Shown here: positions 1-8,757 of the stretch, in pieces
Layout of the letters: the number at the start of each line of letters is the position of its first letter
How positions within the stretch are numbered: position 1 is the first letter of the stretch
Assembly (NCBI RefSeq): GCF_009760405.1
Contig: NZ_WRPP01000015.1
Coordinates: 62,001 to 126,000 of the forward strand
Reading direction: 5' to 3'
DNA from: Nocardia terrae
GTDB taxonomy: Bacteria > Actinomycetota > Actinomycetes > Mycobacteriales > Mycobacteriaceae
Length of the DNA stretch: 64,000 nt
Notes under the pieces: generated by a model
What the model saw: only the letters and a program-made list of their open reading frames with translations
Databases searched by the model: none
What the model was told of the DNA's origin: nothing
Translations under genes and position numbers: made by a program

Positions 1-676
1 AGGAGGCGATGTCGGTGTCCGGCGGGAGGGGGCGGGGTGCGAAGCGGGGGCCGGCGGGGGTGCGCGGGTCCATGCGGTCGACGCGGAAGGTGCGCCAGTC
101 GGCGCGGTCGAGGTCCCAGGCCAGCAGGTACCAACGCTGGTTGTGGTTGACCAGGCGGTAGGGCTCGACCGTGCGGCGGGAGGAGGTGCCGGAGTGGGTG
201 GCGTAGTCGAAGCGGAGACGTTCGTGGTCCCGGCAGGCCGCGGCGATGACGGTCAGGGTGTCGGGGCTGACGCGCGGGCCGCGCATGGGAATCGGCAGCG
301 CGTTCTCGAAGGCGCTGACGCGGTGGCGTAGCCGAGACGGCAGGATCTGCTGGAGTTTGGTCAGTGCCCGCAGCGAGGTTTCCTCGATGCCGAGGATGGA
401 ACCGCTCGCCGCGGTGCGCAATCCGACCGCCACCGCCACGGCTTCGTCATCGTCGAGCAACAGCGGCGGCAGCGCCCCGCCGACCCCGAGACGGTAGCCG
501 CCGTCCACGCCCGGCCGGGCTTCCACGGGATAGCCGAGTTCGCGCAGCCGATCCATGTCCTTGCGGATGGTGCGCGGGGTGACGTCGAGGCGGCCGGCCA
601 GTTCGGCCCCGGTCCAGTCGCGCCGGGATTGCAGCAGCGACAGCAGTCGCAGCAGGCGGGCGGAGGTTTCCAACAT
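1..676 (-). CDS. WYL-domain transcriptional regulator (HTH_11 + WYL), 3' end cut by window edge
   Basis: The reading frame starts at the ATG at 676-674 and runs off the left edge, giving about 225 residues. The N-terminus (MLETSARLLRLLSLLQSRRDW) is a winged-helix HTH of the DeoR/HTH_11 kind, with TPRTIRKDMDRLRELGYPV as recognition helix and wing. From about residue 140 the WYL domain follows: RLRFDYATHSG, then EPYRLVNHNQRWYLLAWD containing the W-Y-L signature, then RTFRVDRM. WYL proteins are usually ligand-responsive, often autoregulated repressors or activators. It is divergent from the epoxide hydrolase, with about 116 bp between them, so control of that gene is a reasonable inference. The C-terminal end is not visible. 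Confidence 0.9.
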   Translation of the reverse strand, partial: MLETSARLLRLLSLLQSRRDWTGAELAGRLDVTPRTIRKDMDRLRELGYPVEARPGVDGGYRLGVGGALPPLLLDDDEAVAVAVGLRTAASGSILGIEETSLRALTKLQQILPSRLRHRVSAFENALPIPMRGPRVSPDTLTVIAAACRDHERLRFDYATHSGTSSRRTVEPYRLVNHNQRWYLLAWDLDRADWRTFRVDRMDPRTPAGPRFAPRPLPPDTDIAS

Positions 677-792
677 TGTCCGATGGTATTCCGGAATTGC
701 GGAACGAACCTTTCCGCAATGGCTCATACCTTGGTCTGGAGCGCAAGATGAAGAGCCTCGGAAGAGTTCTTCCTAGTGAACGGAACACCTTG

Positions 793-1917
793 ATGAGCAG
801 CGAGATTCGCCCCTTCACCCTCGAGATCCCCCAGTCCGACCTGGATTACCTGCACGACCGCCTGACCCACGCCCGCTGGGCCACCCAGCTGCCCGGCACC
901 GGCTGGGAGCGCGGCATCCCCGAGTCGAACCTGCGCGAGCTCGCCGACTACTGGCACACCGAATTCGATTGGCGCGCGGCCGAAGCCAAGCTGAACGCCT
1001 TCCCCCAGTTCACCACCGAGATCGACGGCCAGCACATTCACTTCCTGCACGTCCGCTCCGCCCGCCCGGACGCGAAGCCGCTGCTCATCACCCACGGCTT
1101 TCCCAGCTCGGTCGCCGAATTCCTGGGCCTGATCACCCTTCTCACCGACCCGGCCGACGGTCAGGCCTTCCACGTGATCGCCCCCTCGCTCCCCGGTTAC
1201 GCCCTGTCCACCCCGCTCGGCGCGACCGGCTGGACCATGGCCCGCACCGCCCGCGCCTGGATCGAACTCATGGCGCGCCTGGGCTACGACCGCTACGGCG
1301 TGCACGGCGGCGATGTCGGCGGCGGCGTGTCCGGACTGGTGGCGGCCCTGGACGGCGAGCACGTGACCGGCGTGCACGTGGTCACCGACCCGATGACCGC
1401 CGCCAATGTCGCCACCTTCCTGCCGGGTATGGCCGAGGGCCTGGACCCCAACGACCCGGTCGACAAGGTCATCCTGGACCGGATGGACGCCTTCCGCCGT
1501 GAGGGCTCGGGCTACCTCGCCATCCAGAACTCCCGCCCGCAGACCATCGGCTACGGCCTGGTGGATTCCCCGCTGCTCCAATTGGCCTGGATCGCCGAGA
1601 AGTTCGAGAGCTGGACCGATCTGCCCATCGACCGCGACCAGTTGCTGACCACGGTCAGCCTGTACTGGTTCACCGGTTCCGGCGCGAGCGCCGCCCACAC
1701 CCTCTACGACCAGTCGCACTCCACCGAATGGGGCGCGCCCCCGGCTGTCCCCCAGGGCTTCGCCGTGTTCGGCGCGGACGAGACGGTCCGCCGTGTGGTC
1801 CCCGCCCCCGCCGACGCCCACTGGACCGAATTCGAACGCGGCCTGCACTTCCCGGCCATGGAGGATCCGGCCAACCTGGCCGGTGACCTGCGCGCCTTCT
1901 TCGGCCCGCTGGACTGA
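793..1917 (+). CDS. Epoxide hydrolase (EHN-domain alpha/beta hydrolase)
   Basis: This 374-residue protein matches microsomal-type epoxide hydrolases. The first ~110 residues (RPFTLEIPQSDLDYLHDRL) are the EH N-terminal domain; the hydrolase core follows. HGFPSS is the HGxP oxyanion motif, the nucleophile is the Asp in HGGDVGGG, and the catalytic His lies in GLHFPAMEDP near the C-terminus. The reaction expected is hydrolysis of an epoxide to a diol through an ester intermediate. The frame is open upstream to 676, but the ATG at 793 (MSSEIRPF) fits the family length and leaves room for a divergent promoter. It faces the WYL regulator. The substrate cannot be inferred. Confidence 0.9.
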   Translation: MSSEIRPFTLEIPQSDLDYLHDRLTHARWATQLPGTGWERGIPESNLRELADYWHTEFDWRAAEAKLNAFPQFTTEIDGQHIHFLHVRSARPDAKPLLITHGFPSSVAEFLGLITLLTDPADGQAFHVIAPSLPGYALSTPLGATGWTMARTARAWIELMARLGYDRYGVHGGDVGGGVSGLVAALDGEHVTGVHVVTDPMTAANVATFLPGMAEGLDPNDPVDKVILDRMDAFRREGSGYLAIQNSRPQTIGYGLVDSPLLQLAWIAEKFESWTDLPIDRDQLLTTVSLYWFTGSGASAAHTLYDQSHSTEWGAPPAVPQGFAVFGADETVRRVVPAPADAHWTEFERGLHFPAMEDPANLAGDLRAFFGPLD

Positions 1918-1991
1918 TCAGCACTGCGTCGATTCACGAATCCCGTTACCGGCCCGGCGATCCCGCCGGGCCGGTTGCGCGGCGTCGTCGA

Positions 1992-2351
1992 CTATCGGGA
2001 ATCCAGTACCGCCACCAGCTTTTTCGACGCGACGACCCGATAAGCGTCCTCGACGAGCTCGGCCACCTCGATCCAGTCGACGGCGACGTCCAGGTAGACA
2101 CCCAGCCACCCGCGATGTCCCACATAGGGCGGCCGGAAATACCGCTCCGGCTCCCCCGCCACCAGTTCCTCCTGCACGCCCGGCGCTGCGGCACACCAGA
2201 ATCCGAGCCGATCGTCGTGGTGATGGTCGGCGAACATGACGAACATCTTCTTACCGCCCGCGAACCAGCAGGGCTCGCCGTGGCTGAGCCGCTCGCTCAC
2301 TTCCGGTAGCGCGGCGCACACCCCACGCAATCGCTCCAGCGGATTGTCCAT
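1992..2351 (-). CDS. MmcQ/YjbR family protein
   Basis: This 119-residue protein has the YjbR layout: an N-terminal helix (LERLRGVCAALPEVSERLSHG), then PCWFAGGKKMFVMFADHHHDDRLGFWCAA, then YFRPPYVGHRGWLGVYLD and a C-terminal helix. The family adopts a CyaY-like fold and is sometimes described as DNA-binding, but no reaction is known. It lies convergent to the epoxide hydrolase and just downstream of the HAD gene on the same strand. Start is the ATG at 2351. Confidence 0.85.
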   Translation of the reverse strand: MDNPLERLRGVCAALPEVSERLSHGEPCWFAGGKKMFVMFADHHHDDRLGFWCAAAPGVQEELVAGEPERYFRPPYVGHRGWLGVYLDVAVDWIEVAELVEDAYRVVASKKLVAVLDSR

Positions 2352-2406
2352 ATCCGCAGGCTAGGCGATCCGGCGATGATCGCCTTGGACGAATGGGAAC
2401 CGCCGG

Positions 2407-3081
2407 TCAGGAGACGGCGCGCTCGCGGACCAGTTCCCCCAGGTGATCCATGGTCAGACCGACCAGGCTCTCCCGGAAGGTGCGCCCCGGCGCGTCCGGC
2501 ACCGGCACCTCGCACGGCACCACCAGCAGCGTGCATCCCGCGGCCTGCGCCGCGATCGATCCGGTCGGCGAATCCTCGATGGCGACCGCATTGCCCGGAT
2601 CCACCCCGAGCAGTTCGGCCGCGCGCAGGTACAGATCCGGCGCGGGCTTGCCGTGCGGCACCTCATCGGCGCACACGGTGGCCCCGAAGAACTCCCGCCC
2701 GATGGTGTCGAGCCCGAACTCGGTCAGCGACCTCTTCGTATTCGTCACCAGCGCCATGGGCAAACCCGCCGACCGCACCATTTCCAGGGCTTCGCGCGCA
2801 CCCGGCCGCCACGGCACCGGCCCGTGGAACAGCTCGGTCACCCGCCGCTCCATCCACTCCGACCCGTGCGCGACCGACTCCGGGGTGTGCTCGATTCCCA
2901 ACCCGTCGAACAGGATCCGGAACGCATTGGGCCCGGATGCCCCGATCAGCGCGTGCCGCACCTCGTCGGTCAGCTCGCGGCCGTACTCCCCCGCCAGCTC
3001 ACGCAATGCCATGTCCCAGAGCTTCTCCGAGTCCAGCAGCGTCCCGTCCATATCCCACAACACCGCGTCCAACCGCGCCAC
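2407..3081 (-). CDS. HAD-superfamily hydrolase, subfamily IA (beta-phosphoglucomutase-like)
   Basis: This is a phosphatase-type HAD protein of about 224 residues. Motif I is WDMDGTLLDSE, with the nucleophile and acid/base Asp residues; motif II is the Thr in LVTNTKR; motif III is the Lys in HGKPAPD; motif IV is IEDSPTG. The cap between motif I and II is helical, as in subfamily IA. I chose the GTG at 3081 (VARLDAVLWDMDG) because AAGGAG lies 9 bases upstream; the frame is open further but that would add an unrelated N-terminus running into the kinase gene. It lies downstream of the Ser/Thr kinase gene on the same strand. The substrate is unknown. Confidence 0.88.
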   Translation of the reverse strand: MARLDAVLWDMDGTLLDSEKLWDMALRELAGEYGRELTDEVRHALIGASGPNAFRILFDGLGIEHTPESVAHGSEWMERRVTELFHGPVPWRPGAREALEMVRSAGLPMALVTNTKRSLTEFGLDTIGREFFGATVCADEVPHGKPAPDLYLRAAELLGVDPGNAVAIEDSPTGSIAAQAAGCTLLVVPCEVPVPDAPGRTFRESLVGLTMDHLGELVRERAVS

Positions 3082-3108
3082 CGACCCGCACTCCTTCCAC
3101 AAACCCGA

Positions 3109-3139
3109 GAACCGGCCCCACCGCAGGTGGAGCCGGTTC
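3109..3139 (-). terminator. Hairpin between the kinase and HAD genes
   Basis: GAACCGGC and GCCGGTTC form an 8-bp perfect outer stem, with a further CCACC/GGTGG pairing inside. It lies 20 bp after the kinase stop. There is no good U tract, so it may attenuate rather than terminate, or be an RNA-processing structure. Confidence 0.4.
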
Positions 3140-3158
3140 AGCTTAATGGGGTGTTCGC

Positions 3159-4859
3159 TCAGACGCCGGACGCGGTGATCAGCAGACGCCCGGTCGAGGA
3201 ATCGACCTGGATCCACCGGTTCTCCGAGCTGACCTGTCCGTTCTTGGAGACATAGGTGAGCGCGACGACGGCCCGGTTGTCACCGTTGGGAGTGACCGCA
3301 CCCACACTGACCGACGAGATCCCGCCCCAGAACGAGGCGTAACTGTTGTAGCCACCGGTCGAGGACTGGTAACCGGGCGAGAGCATCGACCACGCGCCGC
3401 TCACATTGCCCGGCAGCATGCCGTAGTAGCTCTGGATGAACGAGGTCACCGAGCCCGCGGTGGGCGGACCGAACGGCGTGCTCGACGGCGGGGGCGTGGT
3501 GGTCGGGCGCGCCGAGGAGCTCGGAGCCGCCGACGACGAGGGCGCCGGGGTGGTGGTCGTGGTCGGCGCGTGCGTCGCCCCGCCGGCCTGACCCTCACGT
3601 GTCGGCTGCTGGGTGCCGCCGTCGGCGGGGCCGATGTTCTCCGGCCCCGAGGTCACCGGCGCGGGCGCCGGCGCCGAGCTGCCGCCCGCCTGCGTCTGGC
3701 CGCCGCCACCGCCGCCGCTGTTCACCGCGACCGCGATCACGACGGCCAGCACCAGCGCTCCGACCACACCCGCCGCGATCAGCAGCAGCTGTCGCGGATT
3801 CCGTTCCCCGCCAGCGGTTTTCCCACCGCCGAAGCCGCCGGGCGGCGGCACGTTCGGCACCGTGCCGCGCCCCGCGGCACCGCCCTTGCTCATGTCGACG
3901 TGCACGGTCGCGTCCCCGGCATTGCCGGCGGGGCCGGTGCGCGAGGTCGACAGCACCGTGGTCGCCGCCGAACTGTCCACGGCCGCGGCCGCGGCCACCG
4001 GCGGCAGCACCTTGGTCGGCTGGATCGGAACCGCGGGCGCGCGACCCTCGGCCACGGCCTGGAGCCGCTCGGCGGCCTGGGGCATGGTCGGCCGGTCGGT
4101 CGCCTCGGCCGCCAGCAGATCCATCAGCACCGGCGCGAGCGCGGCCGCGTGCGCCGGGCGCGGCACCTGCGCGCGCGCCACCGAGTGCAGCACCGCGAGG
4201 GGGTTGTCCCCCTCACCGAACGGCGGTTTTCCCTCCACCGCCGCGTAAAGCGTTGAGCCCAGCGCGAATACGTCCGAGGCCGGTTCCGGGTTCTCCCCGC
4301 GCGCCACCTCCGGCGACAGGTAGGCGGGCGTGCCCGCCAGGAACCCGGTCGAGGTGACGGTGACGTCGCCGGTGGCCCGCGAGATGCCGAAGTCGGTGAT
4401 CTTCACCGTGCCGTCGTCGGCCACCAGGATATTGGCGGGCTTGACGTCGCGGTGCACGATCCCGGCCTTGTGGGCGGCGGCCAGCGCCTCGGCGACCTTC
4501 GCGCCGATGTGGGCGACCTCGATCGGCTCGAGCCGTCCCTTCTCCCGCATCAACGCCGCCAGGCTCGGGGCGTCGACGTATTCCATGACGAGCCAGGGCT
4601 GGCCGTCCTCCTCCGCCACGTCGAACACGGTGACGGCGTTGGGGTGATGCAGGCGCGCCGCGATGCGCCCCTCGCGCATCGCCCGCATCCTGGCCTCCAC
4701 GGCCTGCGATCGGGTCAGCCCCGGTGTCAGCAGCAGTTGCTTGACCGCGACGGTGCGCCGCAGCCGCACATCGGTCGCGCGCCACACGACCCCCATCGCA
4801 CCGGTGCCGATCGGATCCGTTAGTCGGTACCGCCCCGCAATCAGCCGGTCTGCGCTCAT
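3159..4859 (-). CDS. Transmembrane Ser/Thr protein kinase (PknB/Hanks type)
   Basis: A 566-residue receptor-like kinase. Residues ~1-265 are a complete kinase domain: glycine loop GTGAMGVVW, catalytic Lys in VAVKQ, HRDVKPANIL catalytic loop, DFG in ITDFGIS, and TPAYLSPEVARG in place of APE. A Pro/Ala-rich linker follows, then one membrane span at about 370-395 (LLLIAAGVVGALVLAVVIA). A Ser/Thr/Pro-rich outer stalk leads to a C-terminal extracellular domain of ~100 residues (SFIQSYYGMLPGNVSGAWSML) that looks NTF2-like rather than PASTA. The start at 4859 (MSADRLIAGRY) has GGAGG about ten bases upstream. The kinase should phosphorylate cytosolic targets in response to an outer signal; the targets are unknown. 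Confidence 0.93.
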   Translation of the reverse strand: MSADRLIAGRYRLTDPIGTGAMGVVWRATDVRLRRTVAVKQLLLTPGLTRSQAVEARMRAMREGRIAARLHHPNAVTVFDVAEEDGQPWLVMEYVDAPSLAALMREKGRLEPIEVAHIGAKVAEALAAAHKAGIVHRDVKPANILVADDGTVKITDFGISRATGDVTVTSTGFLAGTPAYLSPEVARGENPEPASDVFALGSTLYAAVEGKPPFGEGDNPLAVLHSVARAQVPRPAHAAALAPVLMDLLAAEATDRPTMPQAAERLQAVAEGRAPAVPIQPTKVLPPVAAAAAVDSSAATTVLSTSRTGPAGNAGDATVHVDMSKGGAAGRGTVPNVPPPGGFGGGKTAGGERNPRQLLLIAAGVVGALVLAVVIAVAVNSGGGGGGQTQAGGSSAPAPAPVTSGPENIGPADGGTQQPTREGQAGGATHAPTTTTTPAPSSSAAPSSSARPTTTPPPSSTPFGPPTAGSVTSFIQSYYGMLPGNVSGAWSMLSPGYQSSTGGYNSYASFWGGISSVSVGAVTPNGDNRAVVALTYVSKNGQVSSENRWIQVDSSTGRLLITASGV

Positions 4860-4937
4860 GTGGTTGTGCCCCTCCTGCAAGCTTTCGCGCCGAGCACCCT
4901 GCAACTCTGCGCGAAAGCCCGGAAACCTCTGAAAATA

Positions 4938-7900
4938 TTAAGCGTTGAAGTACTTGGCTTCCGGATGCAAGAGCACGAACGCATCCGTCGACTGCTCCGG
5001 ATGCAGCTGCAACTCCTCCGACAGGATCACGCCGATCCGACCGGCATCCAGCAGTTCAACGAGTTTGGCCCGATCCTCCAAGTTCGGGCAGGCCCCATAA
5101 CCGAACGAGTACCGTGCGCCACGGTATCCGAGTTTGAAGTAATCCAGCACATCGGCGGGATCCTCGTCAGCGACCGAATGCCCTTCCAGTGTGAGCTCTT
5201 CCCGGATGCGACGGTGCCAAAACTCGGCGAGCGCCTCGGTGAGTTGCACGCCGATGCCGTGCACCTCGAGGTAATCGCGGTAGTTGTCCTCGGCGAACAG
5301 CACATTCGCGAAATCGGCGATGGGCTGCCCCATGGTGACCAGCTGGAACGGCATCACATCCACCTGACCGGTTTCGATCGCGTCCTTGCGGGAGCGAATG
5401 AAATCGGCGATGCAGAGGAACCGGTCGCGTTGCTGGCGCGGGAATGTGAACCGGAAGCGTTCCGGCGCATCGGGTTTCGGTTCGGTGAGAACAATCACAT
5501 CATCGCCCTCGGAGACGGCCGGGAAGTAGCCGTAGACCACCGCGGCATGCTGCAGCACGCCCTCGGCGATCAGCCGGTCCAGCCAATACCGCAGGCGCGG
5601 ACGGCCTTCGGTCTCCACCAGGTCCTCGTACGACTTGCCCTCGACGCCGCGCTGCCCGCGCAGGCCCCACTGGCCCAGGAACAGGGCACGCTCGTCGAGC
5701 AGTCCCGAGTACTCGGCCAGCGACAGGCCCTTGATGATGCGCGAGCCCCAGAACGGCGGGGTCGGCACCGGCAGGTTCGCGGCCACGTCCGAACGCTCGG
5801 GCACCTCGACGGGCACCTCGGCGGCCTTGCGCTGCTCGGCGATCCGCTTGGAGCGCTCGTGACGTTCCTTGCGCTCGGCGGCCTTGGCGCGGGCCTCGAT
5901 GGCCTCGGGCGAGTTCGGGTCCAGCCCGCCGCCGCGCTTGACGGTCATGATCTCGTCCATGAGCCGCAGGCCCTCGAAGGCGTCGCGCGCGTAGTGCACT
6001 TCGCCGTCGTAGACCGCGGTGAGATCGTTCTCCACGTACGCGCGGGTCAGCGCCGCACCGCCGAGGAGGACCGGGAACTGCTCGGCCACACCGCGGCCGT
6101 TCATCTCCTCGAGGTTCTCCTTCATGACCACGGTGGACTTCACCAGCAGCCCGGACATGCCGATGACATCGGCCTTCTTGTCCACCGCCGCGTCCAGGAT
6201 CGCCGAAATCGGTTGCTTGATACCGATGTTCACGACCTCGTAGCCGTTGTTGGACAGGATGATGTCGACCAGGTTCTTGCCGATGTCGTGCACGTCGCCC
6301 TTGACGGTGGCCAGCACGATGCGGCCCTTGCCCGAGTCGTCGGTCGCTTCCATGTGCGGCTCGAGGTAGGCGACCGCGGTCTTCATGGTCTCGGCGGACT
6401 GCAGCACGAACGGCAGCTGCATCTGGCCCGAACCGAACAGCTCGCCAACGGTTTTCATGCCGGACAGCAGTGTCTCGTTGATGATCTGCAGCGGCGGCAC
6501 CTGCTGCATGGCCTCGTCGAGATCGGCGTCCAGCCCGGCCTTCTCACCGTCGACGATGCGCCGTTCCAGGCGTTCGAACAGCGGCAGCGCGGCGAGCTCC
6601 TCGGCGCGGGAGGCCTTGGAGGAGGCCGCCGACACGCCTTCGAACAGTTGCATGAGCTTCTGCAGCGGGTCGTAGTCCTCGGTGCGCCGGTCGTAGACCA
6701 GATCCAGCGCGACCTGCCGCTGCTCTTCCGGGATCCGCGCCATGGGCAGGATCTTGGACGCGTGCACGATGGCCGAATCCAGGCCCGCCTCAACGCATTC
6801 GTGCATGAACACCGAGTTAACGACCTGCCGGGCGGCGGCGTTCAGACCGAAGGAGATATTCGAAAGCCCCAGCGTGGTCTGCACATTCGGGTGCCGCTTC
6901 TTGAGTTCGCGGATGGCCTCGATGGTTTCGATGCCGTCGCGCCGCGACTCCTCCTGGCCGGTGCCGAGGGTGAAGGTCAGCGTGTCGATGATGATGTCGG
7001 ACTCTTCGAGTCCCCAGTTGGTGGTGATGTCCTCGATGAGGCGTTCGGCGATCGCCACCTTGTGCTCGGCGGTGCGCGCCTGACCCTCTTCGTCGATGGT
7101 CAGGGCGACCACGGCCGCACCGTGTTCGGCGACCAGCGCCATGGTCTTCTGGAACCGTGAATCCGGCCCCGCACCGTCCTCGTAGTTCACCGAGTTGACC
7201 GCGCAGCGGCCGCCCAGGTGCTCCAAACCGGCCTGCAGCACCGGCAATTCGGTGGAGTCCAGCATGATCGGCAGCGTGGACGCCGTCGCCAGCCGCGAGG
7301 CCAGCTCCGACATGTCGATCGCGCCGTCGCGGCCCACGTAGTCCACGCACAGGTCCAGCATGTGCGCGCCGTCGCGGGTCTGATCCTTGGCGATGTCGAG
7401 GCACTTCTGCCAGTCGCCGGCCAGCATGGCCTCACGGAAGGCCTTGGAGCCGTTGGCATTCGTGCGTTCACCGATCATCAGGATCGACGAGTCCTGCTCG
7501 AAGGGCACCGAGCTGTACATCGACGAGACGCTCGGCTCGTGCACGGGATTGCGCTCGGCCTGCTCGACCTCGCGCACCGCTTCGGCCACCTGCCGGATGT
7601 GCTCGGGAGTGGTGCCGCAGCAGCCGCCGACCAGCGAGAGTCCGAACTCGGAGACGAACTGGGTCATGGCGACCGCCAGTTCCTCCGGGGTGAGCGGGTA
7701 TTCCGCGCCCTTCGCGCCCAGGATCGGCAGACCGGCGTTCGGCATCACCGACACCGGCAGCTGCGCGTGCTTGGACAGATGACGCAGGTGCTCGCTCATC
7801 TCGGCCGGGCCGGTGGCGCAGTTCAACCCGATCATGTCGATGCCGAGCTTCTCGAGCGCGGTGAGCGCCGCGCCGATCTCGGAGCCGACCAGCATGGTGC

Positions 7901-8516
7901 CGGTGGTCTCCATGGTCACGTGGGTGATGATCGGAATTCGGCGGCCGGCCTTGGCCATGGCGTTGTGGCTGCCCGTGACCGCGGCCTTGACCTGCAGCAG
8001 GTCCTGGCAGGTCTCGATCAGGATGGCGTCGGCGCCACCGTCGAGCATGCCGAGCGCGGCCTCGGTGTAGGCGTCGCGCAGAGAGACATAAGGAGCGTGC
8101 CCGAGCGTCGGCAGCTTGGTGCCCGGACCCATGGACCCCAGCACATACCGGGGAGTCCCGTCCGCGGACGGCCCCATCTCGTCGGCGACCTCCCGCGCCA
8201 GGCGCGTACCCCGCTCCGACAGATCCCGGATCCGATCCGCGATGTCGTAATCGGCCAGGTTGGGCAGGTTGCACCCGAAGGTATTGGTCTCGACGGCGTC
8301 CGCACCGGCCTCGAAATAGGCCCGGTGGATGTGCCGGAGCACGTCGGGCCGGGTTTCGTTGAGGATCTCGTTGCATCCCTCGAGGCCACGGAAATCATCC
8401 AGAGTGAGATCCGCGGCCTGCAGCATCGTGCCCATCGCACCGTCCCCGATCACGACACGCCGCCTGAGCGTGTCCAAAAGGGTGGTGTCGAATTCGGCGC
8501 GGCTGCGTACAGACAT
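4938..8516 (-). CDS. metH: Cobalamin-dependent methionine synthase
   Basis: The protein (1,192 residues, full length for MetH) transfers a methyl group from 5-methyltetrahydrofolate to homocysteine through cobalamin. In order: a homocysteine-binding barrel ending in the zinc-ligand segment GGCCGTTPEH (~310), a pterin-binding barrel (~340-620), the cap and Rossmann B12 domains with GDVHDIGKN (~765; DxHxxG places the axial His), and the C-terminal SAM reactivation domain with GYRGARYSFGYGACP and LHPEQSTDAFVLLHPEAKYF at the end. The ATG at 8516 (MSVRSRAEF) is the family-like start. The divergent PAC2 neighbour is the arrangement seen in mycobacteria (Rv2124c-Rv2125). I saw no B12-box riboswitch upstream. 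Confidence 0.97.
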   Translation of the reverse strand: MSVRSRAEFDTTLLDTLRRRVVIGDGAMGTMLQAADLTLDDFRGLEGCNEILNETRPDVLRHIHRAYFEAGADAVETNTFGCNLPNLADYDIADRIRDLSERGTRLAREVADEMGPSADGTPRYVLGSMGPGTKLPTLGHAPYVSLRDAYTEAALGMLDGGADAILIETCQDLLQVKAAVTGSHNAMAKAGRRIPIITHVTMETTGTMLVGSEIGAALTALEKLGIDMIGLNCATGPAEMSEHLRHLSKHAQLPVSVMPNAGLPILGAKGAEYPLTPEELAVAMTQFVSEFGLSLVGGCCGTTPEHIRQVAEAVREVEQAERNPVHEPSVSSMYSSVPFEQDSSILMIGERTNANGSKAFREAMLAGDWQKCLDIAKDQTRDGAHMLDLCVDYVGRDGAIDMSELASRLATASTLPIMLDSTELPVLQAGLEHLGGRCAVNSVNYEDGAGPDSRFQKTMALVAEHGAAVVALTIDEEGQARTAEHKVAIAERLIEDITTNWGLEESDIIIDTLTFTLGTGQEESRRDGIETIEAIRELKKRHPNVQTTLGLSNISFGLNAAARQVVNSVFMHECVEAGLDSAIVHASKILPMARIPEEQRQVALDLVYDRRTEDYDPLQKLMQLFEGVSAASSKASRAEELAALPLFERLERRIVDGEKAGLDADLDEAMQQVPPLQIINETLLSGMKTVGELFGSGQMQLPFVLQSAETMKTAVAYLEPHMEATDDSGKGRIVLATVKGDVHDIGKNLVDIILSNNGYEVVNIGIKQPISAILDAAVDKKADVIGMSGLLVKSTVVMKENLEEMNGRGVAEQFPVLLGGAALTRAYVENDLTAVYDGEVHYARDAFEGLRLMDEIMTVKRGGGLDPNSPEAIEARAKAAERKERHERSKRIAEQRKAAEVPVEVPERSDVAANLPVPTPPFWGSRIIKGLSLAEYSGLLDERALFLGQWGLRGQRGVEGKSYEDLVETEGRPRLRYWLDRLIAEGVLQHAAVVYGYFPAVSEGDDVIVLTEPKPDAPERFRFTFPRQQRDRFLCIADFIRSRKDAIETGQVDVMPFQLVTMGQPIADFANVLFAEDNYRDYLEVHGIGVQLTEALAEFWHRRIREELTLEGHSVADEDPADVLDYFKLGYRGARYSFGYGACPNLEDRAKLVELLDAGRIGVILSEELQLHPEQSTDAFVLLHPEAKYFNA

Positions 8517-8580
8517 GTACCCAAGAGTAGTGGGAACCCCGGACAATCCCCGCGTCGGTCTGACCATGGTGCCTCGACGA

Positions 8581-8681
8581 GCAGGTTCGCGGCCGTCTCG
8601 ATTCTGGACTGAGTGGAGCGGGGGAGCGAAGCGGAGGAGCGGAGGGAGGGAAGAATCGAGACTTCGGGGCCGCGAACCCGC
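8581..8681. repeat. Long interrupted inverted repeat between metH and PAC2
   Basis: The left arm (8581-8605) and right arm (8652-8681) are nearly complementary. GTCTCGATTCT pairs with AGAATCGAGAC, and the outer GGTTCGCGGCC pairs with GGCCGCGAACC; the right arm carries a few extra bases between the two blocks. The loop is purine-rich (GGAGCG-like repeats on the + strand). It lies in the shared 5' region of two divergent genes, so it is not a terminator for either. It could be a nonautonomous palindromic element or a structured leader. Confidence 0.7.
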
Positions 8682-8757
8682 CCGGAGCGCAGCGTAGGGC
8701 TACTGAACTCCGTGCGTCGCATGCACATGCGTTCGACCTACACCGTAGGCTGACCGG

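Noticed and set aside
676..792. N-terminal extension of the epoxide hydrolase from ATG 676 or 748
   Set aside because: It overlaps the divergent WYL gene start and adds residues not expected in the family.
4860..8612. Long + strand open frames opposite the kinase and metH genes
   Set aside because: They are antisense to strongly conserved proteins and have the Gly/Arg/Val-rich composition typical of high-GC shadow frames, with no domain pattern.
8517..8757. Cobalamin riboswitch upstream of metH
   Set aside because: No B12-box-like sequence was seen in the metH leader; the only structure is the long inverted repeat.
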